A stretch of 64,000 nt of DNA, taken from assembly GCF_004833285.1 (NCBI RefSeq), contig NZ_STFG01000015.1, positions 1-64,000 of the forward strand. The letters are read 5' to 3'. Below are positions 1-8,174 of this stretch, piece after piece. How positions within the stretch are numbered: the first letter of the stretch is position 1; each line of letters opens with the position of its first letter. Origin of the DNA: Lampropedia puyangensis (lineage in GTDB: Bacteria; Pseudomonadota; Gammaproteobacteria; Burkholderiales; Burkholderiaceae_C). The notes beneath the pieces are model-generated. The model ran no database searches and was not told the origin of the DNA. It saw nothing but the letters and a program-made list of their open reading frames with translations. Position numbers and translations under genes: made by a program.

Positions 1-381
1 AAAGCCGCCATACAAGGCCACGCCATTGCGCAGTTCGAACGTGGCGTTGCGCTCATCGTCCGTGACGTTGGTTAGATTGCTCGGCACCACAGGTTTGTAC
101 ACCCCTTGGGCCACCCAAATCTCCACCGTCGGTTGTTCTGCCGTGCTGCGCAATGCTGCGGCTTGTGCCAACGCGTCTTGCAAGTTGCGGTAGGCATTGT
201 CCCAACTGCTGCCATCGTCATTACCGCCTGCATGGGTGTTGGCGTTGACATACAAGCGCTGGGCTTCGGTTTGGGTTTAGGTTTGAGCGTTGCCCAGCAC
301 GGCGCACAGGCTGGTAGCCAGCAACACCGCAGACCATGGGCGCCCCAGTGGGGCAAGGAGCAATGAATGGGGTATAGGCAT
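1..381 (-). pseudogene. Surface beta-helix protein, N-terminal fragment with in-frame stop
   Basis: Reading leftwards from an ATG at 379-381, the frame gives a hydrophobic signal-peptide-like stretch ending near ALGNAQT, then a TAA at 277-279. The same frame then stays open to the window edge. After the stop it reads RLYVNAN, GGNDDGSSWDNAY, LQDAL, VEIWVAQGVYKP, and ATFELRNGVALYGGF. This is the typical start of large secreted or anchored proteins with polymorphic-membrane-protein-like parallel beta-helices (family knowledge). The stop sits in a short tandem hexamer tract (CAAACC, TAAACC, CAAACC), so one C-to-T change would explain it. The gene is either nonsense-inactivated here or carries a sequencing error. 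The 3' part lies outside the window. Function beyond surface exposure cannot be inferred. Confidence 0.6.
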
Positions 382-510
382 GGTGGTGAGCAGTAAAGCA
401 TGCAGAAATGCACGCTGATTAACATTTATACATACTCATTGCGCCGCAGCATTGGGGGTTTGTCTATCCCTGAAATCAGGTAATTTGCGCTGTTTTGGGG
501 TGAAAACCAT

Positions 511-540
511 AAAAAAAAGCCTGCATGGGGTATGCAGGCT
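511..540 (-). terminator. Rho-independent terminator, probably of glmS
   Basis: A 9-bp perfect stem (AGCCTGCAT at 518-526 with ATGCAGGCT at 532-540) has a 5-base loop and is followed on the minus strand by a run of eight T. It lies about 200 bases beyond the glmS stop and is the first clear terminator in that direction. Confidence 0.75.
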
Positions 541-743
541 GGGCAGGGAAGGCACAAAGCTTCAGAAAACAGGCGGTGTTCATAAGCGCGACGCAAGCGC
601 AAGGGCGCTAAAAGCGCATTGCAGCAAGAGCTGTCTTGGATATGCTCTTTTTGTGCTCCGTGTGACTGTGTGGAGATCGCCAACACGTTTTTGCCATATC
701 AGTATGGGCACTGCCCGGCATTGACGAGTGGGCAATTCAGGCA
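541..743. other. Spacer between glmS stop and its terminator
   Basis: No convincing gene is seen. Small open frames across this stretch have no recognisable product, and the minus-strand one runs through the terminator. Together with 382-510 this makes about 360 bases without a gene. The left part should hold the promoter of the truncated surface-protein gene. Confidence 0.4.
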
Positions 744-2639
744 TCATTCCACGGTGACGCTTTTTGCCAAGTTTCGGGGTTTGTCAACGTCGGTGCCTTT
801 TCCCAAGGCGGTGTGGTAGGCCAATAGTTGCAGTGGGATGACGTGCAAGATGGGGCTCAAGGCGCCGTAGTGCTCAGGCATGCGAATGACGTGGATGCCT
901 TCGCTATTTTCAATACTGGTGTGGGCATCAGCCAGCACATACAGCACACCGCCACGGGCACGCACTTCTTGCATATTGCTTTTGAGTTTTTCAAGCAAAG
1001 CATCGTTGGGCGCCACCACTACTACCGGCATAGCGCTGGTCACAAGTGCCAGCGGGCCGTGTTTAAGCTCCCCTGCAGGGTAGGCTTCGGCGTGGATATA
1101 GCTGATTTCCTTGAGTTTGAGTGCGCCTTCCAAGGCGATCGGATAGTGTGCGCCGCGGCCAAGGAAGAGGGCGTTGTCCATGCGGATGAAAGAGCGTGCC
1201 CAACTGATGATCTGCGGTTCGAGTGCCAGTACGGCTTGTACTGCGGCAGGAATATGGCGCAGGCTGTGCAGGTGTTGCGCGATAGATTCGTCGCTTTGAG
1301 TGTGTTTGTTTTGTGCCAGGGCCAAGGTAAGCAGGTATAGGCCTGCAAGTTGGGTGGTAAAGGCTTTGGTGGAGGCCACGCCAATTTCAACGCCCGCACG
1401 GGTGATGTAGGCCAGTGCGCATTCACGCACCATGGTGCTGGTGGCCACATTGCATACGGTCAAGGTGTGCACGTGGCCTAGCGATTTGGCGTGGCGTAAG
1501 GCGGCCAATGTATCGGCAGTTTCGCCCGATTGGCTGATGACGACGACCAGAGCCTTAGTGGTAGGGACAGATTCGCGGTAGCGGTATTCGCTTGCAATCT
1601 CCACTTGGGTTGGGATTTTTGCAATCGCTTCGAGCCAGTATTTCGCCACCAGTCCACTGTAATAGCTAGTGCCGCAGGCCAAGATCAGAACGGAGTCGAT
1701 GTCGTTGAAATGGCGGTGCGCAGCATCGCCAAACAGCTCGGGGCTGATTTCCAGTACATCGGTCAAGGTGTCGGCCAGTGCGCGCGGTTGCTCAAAAATC
1801 TCCTTTTGCATGTAGTGCTGGTAAGGTTCGAGCTCGGCGGCGGCAGCAAAGGCTTGCACGGTTTGTACAGGGCGCTGTTCGGTGTTGAGGGGGCGACCTT
1901 GTGCGTCGGTGATCCAGTATTTCCCCGCTTGCAGGTCGACAAGATCGCCTTCTTCCAGATAGATGATTTGATCGGTCACACCAGACAGGGCCATTGCGTC
2001 GCTGGCCAAGTAATGCGCGGGCGCATCACCAGTCACAACGCCTAAAACCAGGGGCGAGCCTGCGCGAGCACCGACGAGACGGTGTGGTTCATCACGGTGC
2101 ATAACAGCCAAGGCGTAGGCGCCATGCAGGCGAGTGGTGGCTTCTTTCAAGGCGTCGAACAGGTCACCGTTGTAGACGCTGTCGATCAAGTGTGCGACGA
2201 CTTCGGTATCGGTGTCGCTGGTGAAGATATAGTTTTTGGCCTCCAGCTCACGGCGCAGAACTTCGTAGTTCTCGATGATGCCGTTGTGCACCAAGGCAAT
2301 GTGTGCGGCCGATTCAGGCATTTTCTGCTCTTTAGGATGCGGGCCAAAGCTGAAATGCGGATGGGCATTGTCGACCGATGGCGCGCCATGCGTAGCCCAA
2401 CGTGTGTGGGCAATGCCGGTGGCCGCTTGCAGGTTTTCGGCGTCAATCTGCGTTTGCAGTTGTGCCACACGGGCGGTGCTGCGGGTGCGGTGCAGACCCT
2501 GGTCGGAAGTGGGGTTGAGGCTGGCTGTATGCACGGCCAGGCCGCAGGAGTCATAACCACGGTATTCCAAACGCTGCAAGCCTTGCAGTAATACGGGGAC
2601 AACGTCTTGATGGGCGACACCGCCAACAATTCCACACAT
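744..2639 (-). CDS. glmS: Glutamine-fructose-6-phosphate aminotransferase (isomerizing)
   Basis: Makes glucosamine-6-phosphate from fructose-6-phosphate and glutamine, the entry step to UDP-GlcNAc for peptidoglycan and LPS; cytoplasmic. The start at 2639 is set by chemistry: the protein must begin M-C-G-I-V-G so that Cys1 becomes the N-terminal nucleophile. A longer frame from 2666 would bury it. The N-terminal class II glutaminase domain shows HTRWATHG and HNGIIENY. Two SIS sugar-isomerase domains follow ([36 protein letters not shown]). It ends with the usual KSVTVE. The length of 631 residues fits a slightly long GlmS. It is divergent from the Lrp-type gene. No glmS ribozyme is expected in this lineage and none was seen. 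Confidence 0.97.
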   Translation of the reverse strand: MCGIVGGVAHQDVVPVLLQGLQRLEYRGYDSCGLAVHTASLNPTSDQGLHRTRSTARVAQLQTQIDAENLQAATGIAHTRWATHGAPSVDNAHPHFSFGPHPKEQKMPESAAHIALVHNGIIENYEVLRRELEAKNYIFTSDTDTEVVAHLIDSVYNGDLFDALKEATTRLHGAYALAVMHRDEPHRLVGARAGSPLVLGVVTGDAPAHYLASDAMALSGVTDQIIYLEEGDLVDLQAGKYWITDAQGRPLNTEQRPVQTVQAFAAAAELEPYQHYMQKEIFEQPRALADTLTDVLEISPELFGDAAHRHFNDIDSVLILACGTSYYSGLVAKYWLEAIAKIPTQVEIASEYRYRESVPTTKALVVVISQSGETADTLAALRHAKSLGHVHTLTVCNVATSTMVRECALAYITRAGVEIGVASTKAFTTQLAGLYLLTLALAQNKHTQSDESIAQHLHSLRHIPAAVQAVLALEPQIISWARSFIRMDNALFLGRGAHYPIALEGALKLKEISYIHAEAYPAGELKHGPLALVTSAMPVVVVAPNDALLEKLKSNMQEVRARGGVLYVLADAHTSIENSEGIHVIRMPEHYGALSPILHVIPLQLLAYHTALGKGTDVDKPRNLAKSVTVE

Positions 2640-2799
2640 GGCAAACCTTTCATCGTGAGGGGGCACGACAGCATGGCCGTGCAGAGGTGTGCGTATCGTA
2701 TGGGTTTGAATGAAAATGTGCTTTCATATTTTTTATTTATTTGAAATAAAATTTCTTAATATTTGTTTTTTGAAATATTAATCCAAATTTATTGTTTTT
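2640..2799. promoter_or_regulatory. AT-rich divergent promoter region of glmS and the Lrp-type gene
   Basis: From about 2700 to 2800 the sequence is far richer in A and T than its surroundings. It contains an inverted repeat ATGAAA-N6-TTTCAT at 2710-2727 and further ATTT/AAAT tracts. Lrp/AsnC proteins bind such DNA and usually autoregulate, so this is a likely operator zone (inference). No individual promoter boxes were assigned. Confidence 0.45.
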
Positions 2800-3303
2800 A
2801 TGATTGAAAATTTTGATGAAATAGATCGTAAGTTGCTCAAACTGGTCCAGCACGATGCATCCTTGAGCAACCAAGCTTTGGCAGCCTTGGTGCATGTCTC
2901 GCCAGCTACGTGCTTGCGGCGCATGCAGCGCCTGCGTGAGGCGGGGGTGATTGAGCGGCAGGTGGCATTGCTCAACCCGTGGAAGCTGGCGCAGGCGACC
3001 GGGCAGCCCGCCGCCTTGGTGTGCATTGTGGAAGTGAGCTTGGACCGGCAGGATGCTGAGTCCCTGCAAGCGTTTGAAGAGGAAGTGGCTCAGCATGAAG
3101 AGGTGCAGCAATGCTGGCGCGTGGCTTCTGGGCCGGACTTTGTCTTGGTCGTGCAGACCTTGAATATGGCGCATTACCAGCAATTGACGCAGCGCGTCTT
3201 GAATCAGTCACGCCACGTGCGCAACGTGAAGGCGTACTTTGCGACTAAACGGGCGAAATTTGCGACACAAGTGCCTTTGCCTGAAGTGACCAACTTACGC
3301 TGA
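2800..3303 (+). CDS. Lrp/AsnC family transcriptional regulator
   Basis: A 167-residue protein of the usual Lrp/AsnC length. The N-terminal winged helix-turn-helix is recognisable from DEIDRKLLKLVQHD (residues 6-19), LSNQALAALVHVSP and TCLRRMQRLREAGVI. The C-terminal half has the alternating beta-alpha pattern of the RAM/AsnC ligand-binding domain, which forms dimers and octamers and senses amino acids. The effector cannot be read from the sequence. It is divergent from glmS across an AT-rich spacer, so it may repress itself and perhaps glmS; this is inference. The ATG at 2800 fits the helix-turn-helix position, although no strong ribosome-binding site precedes it. Confidence 0.9.
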   Translation: MIENFDEIDRKLLKLVQHDASLSNQALAALVHVSPATCLRRMQRLREAGVIERQVALLNPWKLAQATGQPAALVCIVEVSLDRQDAESLQAFEEEVAQHEEVQQCWRVASGPDFVLVVQTLNMAHYQQLTQRVLNQSRHVRNVKAYFATKRAKFATQVPLPEVTNLR

Positions 3304-3324
3304 ATGGCATGAAAACTGATGACA

Positions 3325-3371
3325 TAAAAAAGCCGTGAGAAATCGGGCAGCATGCCCAATTTCTCACGGCT
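3325..3371 (-). terminator. Terminator of the cyd operon
   Basis: A long stem (AGCCGTGAGAAAT at 3331-3343 with its complement at 3359-3371), with a further GGGCA/TGCCC pairing inside, is followed on the minus strand by a run of six T. It ends the cydDCABX transcript. On the plus strand no T run follows, so it is a weak terminator at best for the Lrp-type gene. Confidence 0.8.
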
Positions 3372-3428
3372 ATCGTGGCCCTTGACCCACTGCTGCATGA
3401 ATGCGGCAGTGGGCTGGACGTTTACCTA

Positions 3429-3545
3429 TCAGCGGTTTTGTTTTCGACGTTTGATGTCGTCCTCAGTCATTTCATACCACATTGCGTTCAACACCGCAAA
3501 GAACGCGGCAACTGGAAGGCCTAGAAGCCAGGCGAAATACCACAT
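3429..3545 (-). CDS. cydX: Cytochrome bd oxidase small subunit CydX
   Basis: A 38-residue frame beginning MWYFAWLLGLP and ending DDIKRRKQNR lies 33 bases after cydB on the same strand. CydX proteins (about 37-40 residues) start M-W-Y-x-x-W, have one transmembrane helix and a W-Y-E motif near the middle; here AMWYEMTEDD is present. CydX stabilises the heme b595/d site in the CydAB oxidase at the inner membrane (family knowledge). A ribosome-binding site (AAAGGAT) sits about seven bases upstream of the ATG. The call is secure from motif, size and operon position. Confidence 0.92.
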   Translation of the reverse strand: MWYFAWLLGLPVAAFFAVLNAMWYEMTEDDIKRRKQNR

Positions 3546-3578
3546 AGTTGTAATCCTTTCGTATTGGTTGCAGGCTGC

Positions 3579-4736
3579 TTAGTAAGCGTGGCCGCGACCT
3601 TCTTTGATTTCATCGGTTGTGACTTTGCCGCGCATGACGGAGTACACCCAGCTGGTGTAGGCCAAGATGATGGGCAGGAAGATGATGACGCACACCAGCA
3701 TGATGAACAAAATCATATGGCTTGATGATGCATCCCATACGGTCAAGCTGGCGTTAGGCAAGATTGACGAAGGCAGGATGAATGGGAACATCGAGACACC
3801 GACGCTCAAGATGATGCCTGCAATGGCAACACCGTTGGCCAGCAAGGTCAGGATTTCTTTGCGGTTCGCAAAGCCCCATGCGGCCGCCAGCGAGCCCAGC
3901 ACACCGATGGCAGGAACCAGCCACAGCACCGGTGCTGCAGCATAGTTGGCAAACCACATTTGTGCGATGCCGCCTTCTGCCGTTTTCATCATGGGGTTGG
4001 ATGGACCTGTGGTGATGATTTCGCTGGTGAAGCGGTAGCCGTCAACAAACAAATACATCAACACGCCAGCTAGGATGTACAGCACAGGCGTTGCCAGTGC
4101 TGCGACCAAGCCAGCTTTGCGGCTGCGGGCTTGTACTGCATCGGTGGTTTTGAGCTGCAACCATGCGGCACCGTGGGTAACGAGCATGGCAACCGACACC
4201 AAACCGCACAGCACTGCAAACGGATTGAGCAGGCCGAAGAAGGTGCCGTCGTAGTAGATTTGCATGTCAGGAGCAAGACGGAATGGCACGCCTTGTAATA
4301 CGTTGCCGATAGCAACACCGAAAATCAGTGATGGCACAAAACCGCCGATGAACAGGCACCAGTCCCAAGTGCTGCGCCATGTGGGGTTTTCAATCTTGCT
4401 GCGGTATTTGAAACCCACGGGGCGCAAGATTAAGGCGAACAGAATCGCAAACATGGCCAGGTAAAAACCTGAAAAAGAGACCGCGTACAGTTGAGGCCAG
4501 GCAGCGAAAATGGCGCCGCCACCCAGAATCAACCAGACTTGGTTGCCTTCCCAGATTGGGCCAGTGGTGTTAAGAACGACGCGGCGTTCGGCATCGTTTT
4601 TGGCTACAAAAGTGCCTAAGGTGCCCACGCCCAAGTCAAAACCGTCGGTGCAGGCAAAGCCGATGAGCAAAATGCCCAGCAGCAGCCACCAGATGACGCG
4701 TAGCACGTCGTAGCTTATGAGTTCATGAAGAATCAT
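3579..4736 (-). CDS. cydB: Cytochrome bd ubiquinol oxidase subunit II
   Basis: A 385-residue polytopic inner-membrane protein. It starts with a DYEVLRxIWW-like segment (here YDVLRVIWWLLLG), followed by TDGFDLGVG, GPIWEGNQVWLI and FRPVGF-like LRPVGFKYRSKI, all hallmark CydB stretches. The length is as in E. coli (379). CydB packs against CydA to form the bd-type terminal oxidase, a high-affinity quinol:O2 oxidoreductase used at low oxygen and under nitric oxide or sulfide stress (family knowledge). It lies 29 bases after cydA. No truncation is seen. Confidence 0.97.
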   Translation of the reverse strand: MILHELISYDVLRVIWWLLLGILLIGFACTDGFDLGVGTLGTFVAKNDAERRVVLNTTGPIWEGNQVWLILGGGAIFAAWPQLYAVSFSGFYLAMFAILFALILRPVGFKYRSKIENPTWRSTWDWCLFIGGFVPSLIFGVAIGNVLQGVPFRLAPDMQIYYDGTFFGLLNPFAVLCGLVSVAMLVTHGAAWLQLKTTDAVQARSRKAGLVAALATPVLYILAGVLMYLFVDGYRFTSEIITTGPSNPMMKTAEGGIAQMWFANYAAAPVLWLVPAIGVLGSLAAAWGFANRKEILTLLANGVAIAGIILSVGVSMFPFILPSSILPNASLTVWDASSSHMILFIMLVCVIIFLPIILAYTSWVYSVMRGKVTTDEIKEGRGHAY

Positions 4737-4765
4737 GGTGTGTTACTCCGTTTCAATAGGGATGT

Positions 4766-6355
4766 TCAGGCAGTCACTGGTTGTTGGGGCAGGGCGTATG
4801 GAGAGGTTTTGTTCTCTTCAATGTCCTGTGCGTCCAGCTGAGGACCCTTGCGGATAGCCTTGAGCATCAGCTTCATTTCAACGATCAGCAGTACGGTGTA
4901 GATCACCACAAAGCCCAGCAGTGTGGTCAGCACGGTGGATGCGCTGAGGTTGGAGACGGCAACGGCCACAGGCAGTACGCCTTCAATGGCCCAAGGTTGG
5001 CGACCAAACTCGGCCACGAACCAGCCGCATTCAGCTGCAATCCATGGCAGTGGAATGCTCCACACCGCGACTTTGAGTAACCAAGGGTGGGCGTCAAGGC
5101 GGTGTTTAGCGGACAGCCAGAAGAAGGTTGCAGTCAGCAAGATGAAGAAGAAGCCCAAGCCAACCATGATGCGGAAAGTCCAGAACAACGGTGCAACTTG
5201 TGGCACGGTGTCCCAAGCGGCTTTGCCGATTTGTTCAGCAGTTGCTTGGCGAGGATCGTCTACGTAGCGCTTGAGCAAGAGGGCGTAGCCCAAATCACCG
5301 CTATGGGCTTCAAATCGGGCCTTCAATTCTGCGGGAATGGCGTTGTGGCCATAGGTGCGAATTTCTTCCAAGGCATCGTAAGCCAGCATGCCGTTGCGAA
5401 TGCGGCCTTCAGCTTGTACCACCAGATCATTGATGCCGGGGATTTGAGTATCCAGGCTGCGAGTGCCAATCAAGCCCATTACCCATGGGATATGGACCGC
5501 GTAGTGGGTCTCACGTGCTTCTTGGTCTGGGAAACCAATGGCAGTGAATGAGGCGGGAGCCGGTTGTGTTTCCCACATCGCTTCGACGGCTGCGAGCTTC
5601 ATGCTTTGGTGTTCACCAGAGAGGTAACCAGACTCATCGCCTAGCACCACGACCGACAGCGACGCAGCCAAACCGAAGGAGGCTGCCACTGTCATCGAAC
5701 GTTTGGCTAAGTCGGTATGGCGCCCTTTGAGCAGGTACCATGCAGAAACACCCAGCACAAAAATGGCTGCCACGGTGTAGCCGGCCGAGACAGTGTGCAC
5801 AAACTTCGCTTGTGCCACGCTGTTGAACAACACTTCTGCAAAGCTGGTCACTTCCATGCGCATGGTTTGTGGATTCAATGCTGCGCCGGTGGGGTTTTGC
5901 ATCCAGCCGTTGGCAATCAAAATCCACAAAGCCGAGAAGTTGGTGCCCAGTGCCATGAACCAAGTCACCAACAAGTGCTTGACTTTAGACAGGCGCTCCC
6001 AACCAAAGAAAAACAGGCCAACCAAGGTCGCTTCCAGGAAGAAAGCCATCAAGCCCTCAATCGCCAAAGGCGCGCCGAAGATGTCACCGACATAGTGGCT
6101 GTAGTAGCTCCAGTTCATGCCGAACTGGAATTCCATCACGATCCCGGTGGAAACGCCCAATGCGAAGTTAATACCGAAAAGCGTTCCCCAGAATTTGGTC
6201 ATTTGCCGCCAGATGGGGCGCTTTGTCATGACGTAAACCGTCTCCATGATGGCCAGCATGATCGACAAGCCAAGGGTGAGAGGGACGAATAAAAAATGGT
6301 AGAGCGCTGTCGCTGCAAACTGCAGCCGCGATAAACCAACAATGTCTAGATCCAT
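4766..6355 (-). CDS. cydA: Cytochrome bd ubiquinol oxidase subunit I
   Basis: A 529-residue heme-bearing subunit. ALYHFLFVPLTLGL near the start carries the heme b595 histidine (His20). FVHTVSAGY supplies the His of heme b558, and FWTFRIMVGLGF the Met ligand. GRQPWAIEGVLP marks the C-terminal region. The size and the long segment between helices 6 and 7 match the long Q-loop type, as in E. coli. It lies 82 bases after cydC, close enough for one cydDCABX transcript. Quinol oxidation takes place on the periplasmic side of the inner membrane. Confidence 0.97.
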   Translation of the reverse strand: MDLDIVGLSRLQFAATALYHFLFVPLTLGLSIMLAIMETVYVMTKRPIWRQMTKFWGTLFGINFALGVSTGIVMEFQFGMNWSYYSHYVGDIFGAPLAIEGLMAFFLEATLVGLFFFGWERLSKVKHLLVTWFMALGTNFSALWILIANGWMQNPTGAALNPQTMRMEVTSFAEVLFNSVAQAKFVHTVSAGYTVAAIFVLGVSAWYLLKGRHTDLAKRSMTVAASFGLAASLSVVVLGDESGYLSGEHQSMKLAAVEAMWETQPAPASFTAIGFPDQEARETHYAVHIPWVMGLIGTRSLDTQIPGINDLVVQAEGRIRNGMLAYDALEEIRTYGHNAIPAELKARFEAHSGDLGYALLLKRYVDDPRQATAEQIGKAAWDTVPQVAPLFWTFRIMVGLGFFFILLTATFFWLSAKHRLDAHPWLLKVAVWSIPLPWIAAECGWFVAEFGRQPWAIEGVLPVAVAVSNLSASTVLTTLLGFVVIYTVLLIVEMKLMLKAIRKGPQLDAQDIEENKTSPYALPQQPVTA

Positions 6356-6437
6356 GGGGGAGACCTTTCAATACTAAAGAACGAAACGAAAGCAAAAACA
6401 AACAATACAAAGTGAGAAACAATGTGAGGCACTAGGT

Positions 6438-8174
6438 TTACCCATCCCGCAGGCGCGCCAGAATGGCGTTGAATTGCGGCGTGCCACGCACGACTTGTTG
6501 AGTAACGCGGCCAGCCTCAACCACCAATAAGCGCGAGGCCAGAGCGGCTTCGCGTTGCATATGGGTAGCAATGACCGCGGTTTTTCCTTGCAGGGTGTAA
6601 GCCAGCCGCTCCAGCACATCGCCTGCGGTATCGGCATCCAGCCCATCAGTGGGTTCGTCGAGCAACCAAAAATGGCTCTCGGTTAAGAAAAGACGAGCCA
6701 AGGCCAAGCGGCGACCCTGACCTTTGGAGAGTCCAAGGCCTGCTTCACCGAGTGTTTCATCCAAGCCTTGGGCGCGTGCAGCAATGACGTCACGCAGGCC
6801 TGCAGCCTCTAGTGCGGACCATATGGCGTCATCGCTGACATCGCGTTGCTGCAAGTTCACGTTAGCCCGCACACTGTCGTTAAACAGTGCTGTTTGCTGT
6901 GGCAAGGCTACGCAGGACAGGGCGCGCACTTGACCTTCAGTTGCGGCCAGTTCGCCAGAAATGAGTGCCAGCAGACTGGATTTGCCACTACCACTTGGCC
7001 CAACAATGGCGACGATCTCGCCGCGCGCAATGTCTAGTGAACAATCGTGCACGCGCGCTGCACCGCGCTGGCTCGCCACATGCACGTTGCGAAGTTGCGC
7101 TGCCAAGCCTGGGGCAGGCTCCGGCAAATGGGCCAAGGCGTAATTGGCTTGCTGCGTTAGTGGCTTGTGCAAGCGTTTGGCTGCCAAAAAAGTGTGTGCC
7201 CATTCCATTGCGCCACGCCGTAAGGATGCAAAAGGCTCCATTCCAGCCATGGCCATCAAGATGAAAAAGGCTGCGTTGGCTACGCCCATCATGCCTTGCA
7301 GAACCAGCCACGCAGCAACCAGAACAGCTGCGGCCATGGTGAGGGAGTGCAGGCCTTGCCAAGCGGCAGCGGCCATGGCATCAGTGCGTTGCAGTTGGGT
7401 GTCCAATTGCGCAACTTGGGCTTGTTTGGTGTTCAAGCGTTGTTGCCATGCATCCAACTGGCCAGCCATGACCAACTCAGCTTGGCCGCCAGCAATATCC
7501 AATGCTTGTTGGCGCATGTGTTCAGCTTGGCGAGATTGGGTCAGAGCTGCGGCTGTGGTGTTGCGCACTAGCCACCAAGTGATGCTAATACCAGACACCA
7601 TGAACCAGGCAAATACCGCGATACCCAACCAGAGGTGATGGAAGGCGAGCCAGATGCTGATCAGCAGGGTGCTGACAAAAGCAGTGCAGCACGGCACTAT
7701 CAATCGCAAGTACAGCGATTCGGCAGCGTTGAGGTCACGGGTTAAACGAAGCAGCATGCGGGCCGGTTGCAGGCGCCATTGCGAGTTGGGTGCGTCTTGC
7801 GGCGCAGCTGCAAAAGCACGGAAAACGCGTTCACGCACATCTACCAATGCGTTTAAAGCTGCTGAATGGGTGGTCACACGCTCTCCGTAGCGTGAGGCAG
7901 TCCGGCCCAGAGCCAGTAAGCGAATACTGGCAGAAGGGGTGAATACATCAAAAGCGATAGCACTGGTTGCGGCCAAACCTGCAATGGCAGTTGACGTGAT
8001 GAACCAGCCAGAGATACCAAGCAGCAGGGCGCCCATCAAAACGGTAGCGCAAGCCAAACCGATACCCAGTAGCATGCTTTGCAGGCGGTTGGCACTGAGG
8101 GCCTGAAACAACACGGCCAATGCTTGCCAGTGCGCTTGGTTGGAATTGCTGTGGTGCGTTTGCGTATGGTTCAT
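6438..8174 (-). CDS. cydC: Heterodimeric ABC exporter subunit CydC
   Basis: 578 residues: a six-helix transmembrane domain followed by an ATPase domain with Walker A (GPSGSGKSSLL), a signature (LGLSKGQGRRLALARL) and Walker B (HFWLLDEPTDGLD). The LSKGQ signature in place of LSGGQ is characteristic of CydC-type halves. CydDC exports glutathione/cysteine and is needed to assemble bd oxidase (family knowledge). The start at 8174 gives an ATGA overlap with cydD. A frame opening ten codons earlier would overlap cydD more. Confidence 0.95.
   Translation of the reverse strand: MNHTQTHHSNSNQAHWQALAVLFQALSANRLQSMLLGIGLACATVLMGALLLGISGWFITSTAIAGLAATSAIAFDVFTPSASIRLLALGRTASRYGERVTTHSAALNALVDVRERVFRAFAAAPQDAPNSQWRLQPARMLLRLTRDLNAAESLYLRLIVPCCTAFVSTLLISIWLAFHHLWLGIAVFAWFMVSGISITWWLVRNTTAAALTQSRQAEHMRQQALDIAGGQAELVMAGQLDAWQQRLNTKQAQVAQLDTQLQRTDAMAAAAWQGLHSLTMAAAVLVAAWLVLQGMMGVANAAFFILMAMAGMEPFASLRRGAMEWAHTFLAAKRLHKPLTQQANYALAHLPEPAPGLAAQLRNVHVASQRGAARVHDCSLDIARGEIVAIVGPSGSGKSSLLALISGELAATEGQVRALSCVALPQQTALFNDSVRANVNLQQRDVSDDAIWSALEAAGLRDVIAARAQGLDETLGEAGLGLSKGQGRRLALARLFLTESHFWLLDEPTDGLDADTAGDVLERLAYTLQGKTAVIATHMQREAALASRLLVVEAGRVTQQVVRGTPQFNAILARLRDG

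Noticed and set aside
72-425. Minus-strand open frame of 117 codons over the surface-protein gene
   Set aside because: It lies one base out of frame with the protein-like reading, is rich in Cys, Pro and Trp, and has no recognisable domain.
1530-2591. Plus-strand open frames opposite glmS (1530-2045 and 2082-2591)
   Set aside because: They are complements of a conserved gene and show no family motifs.
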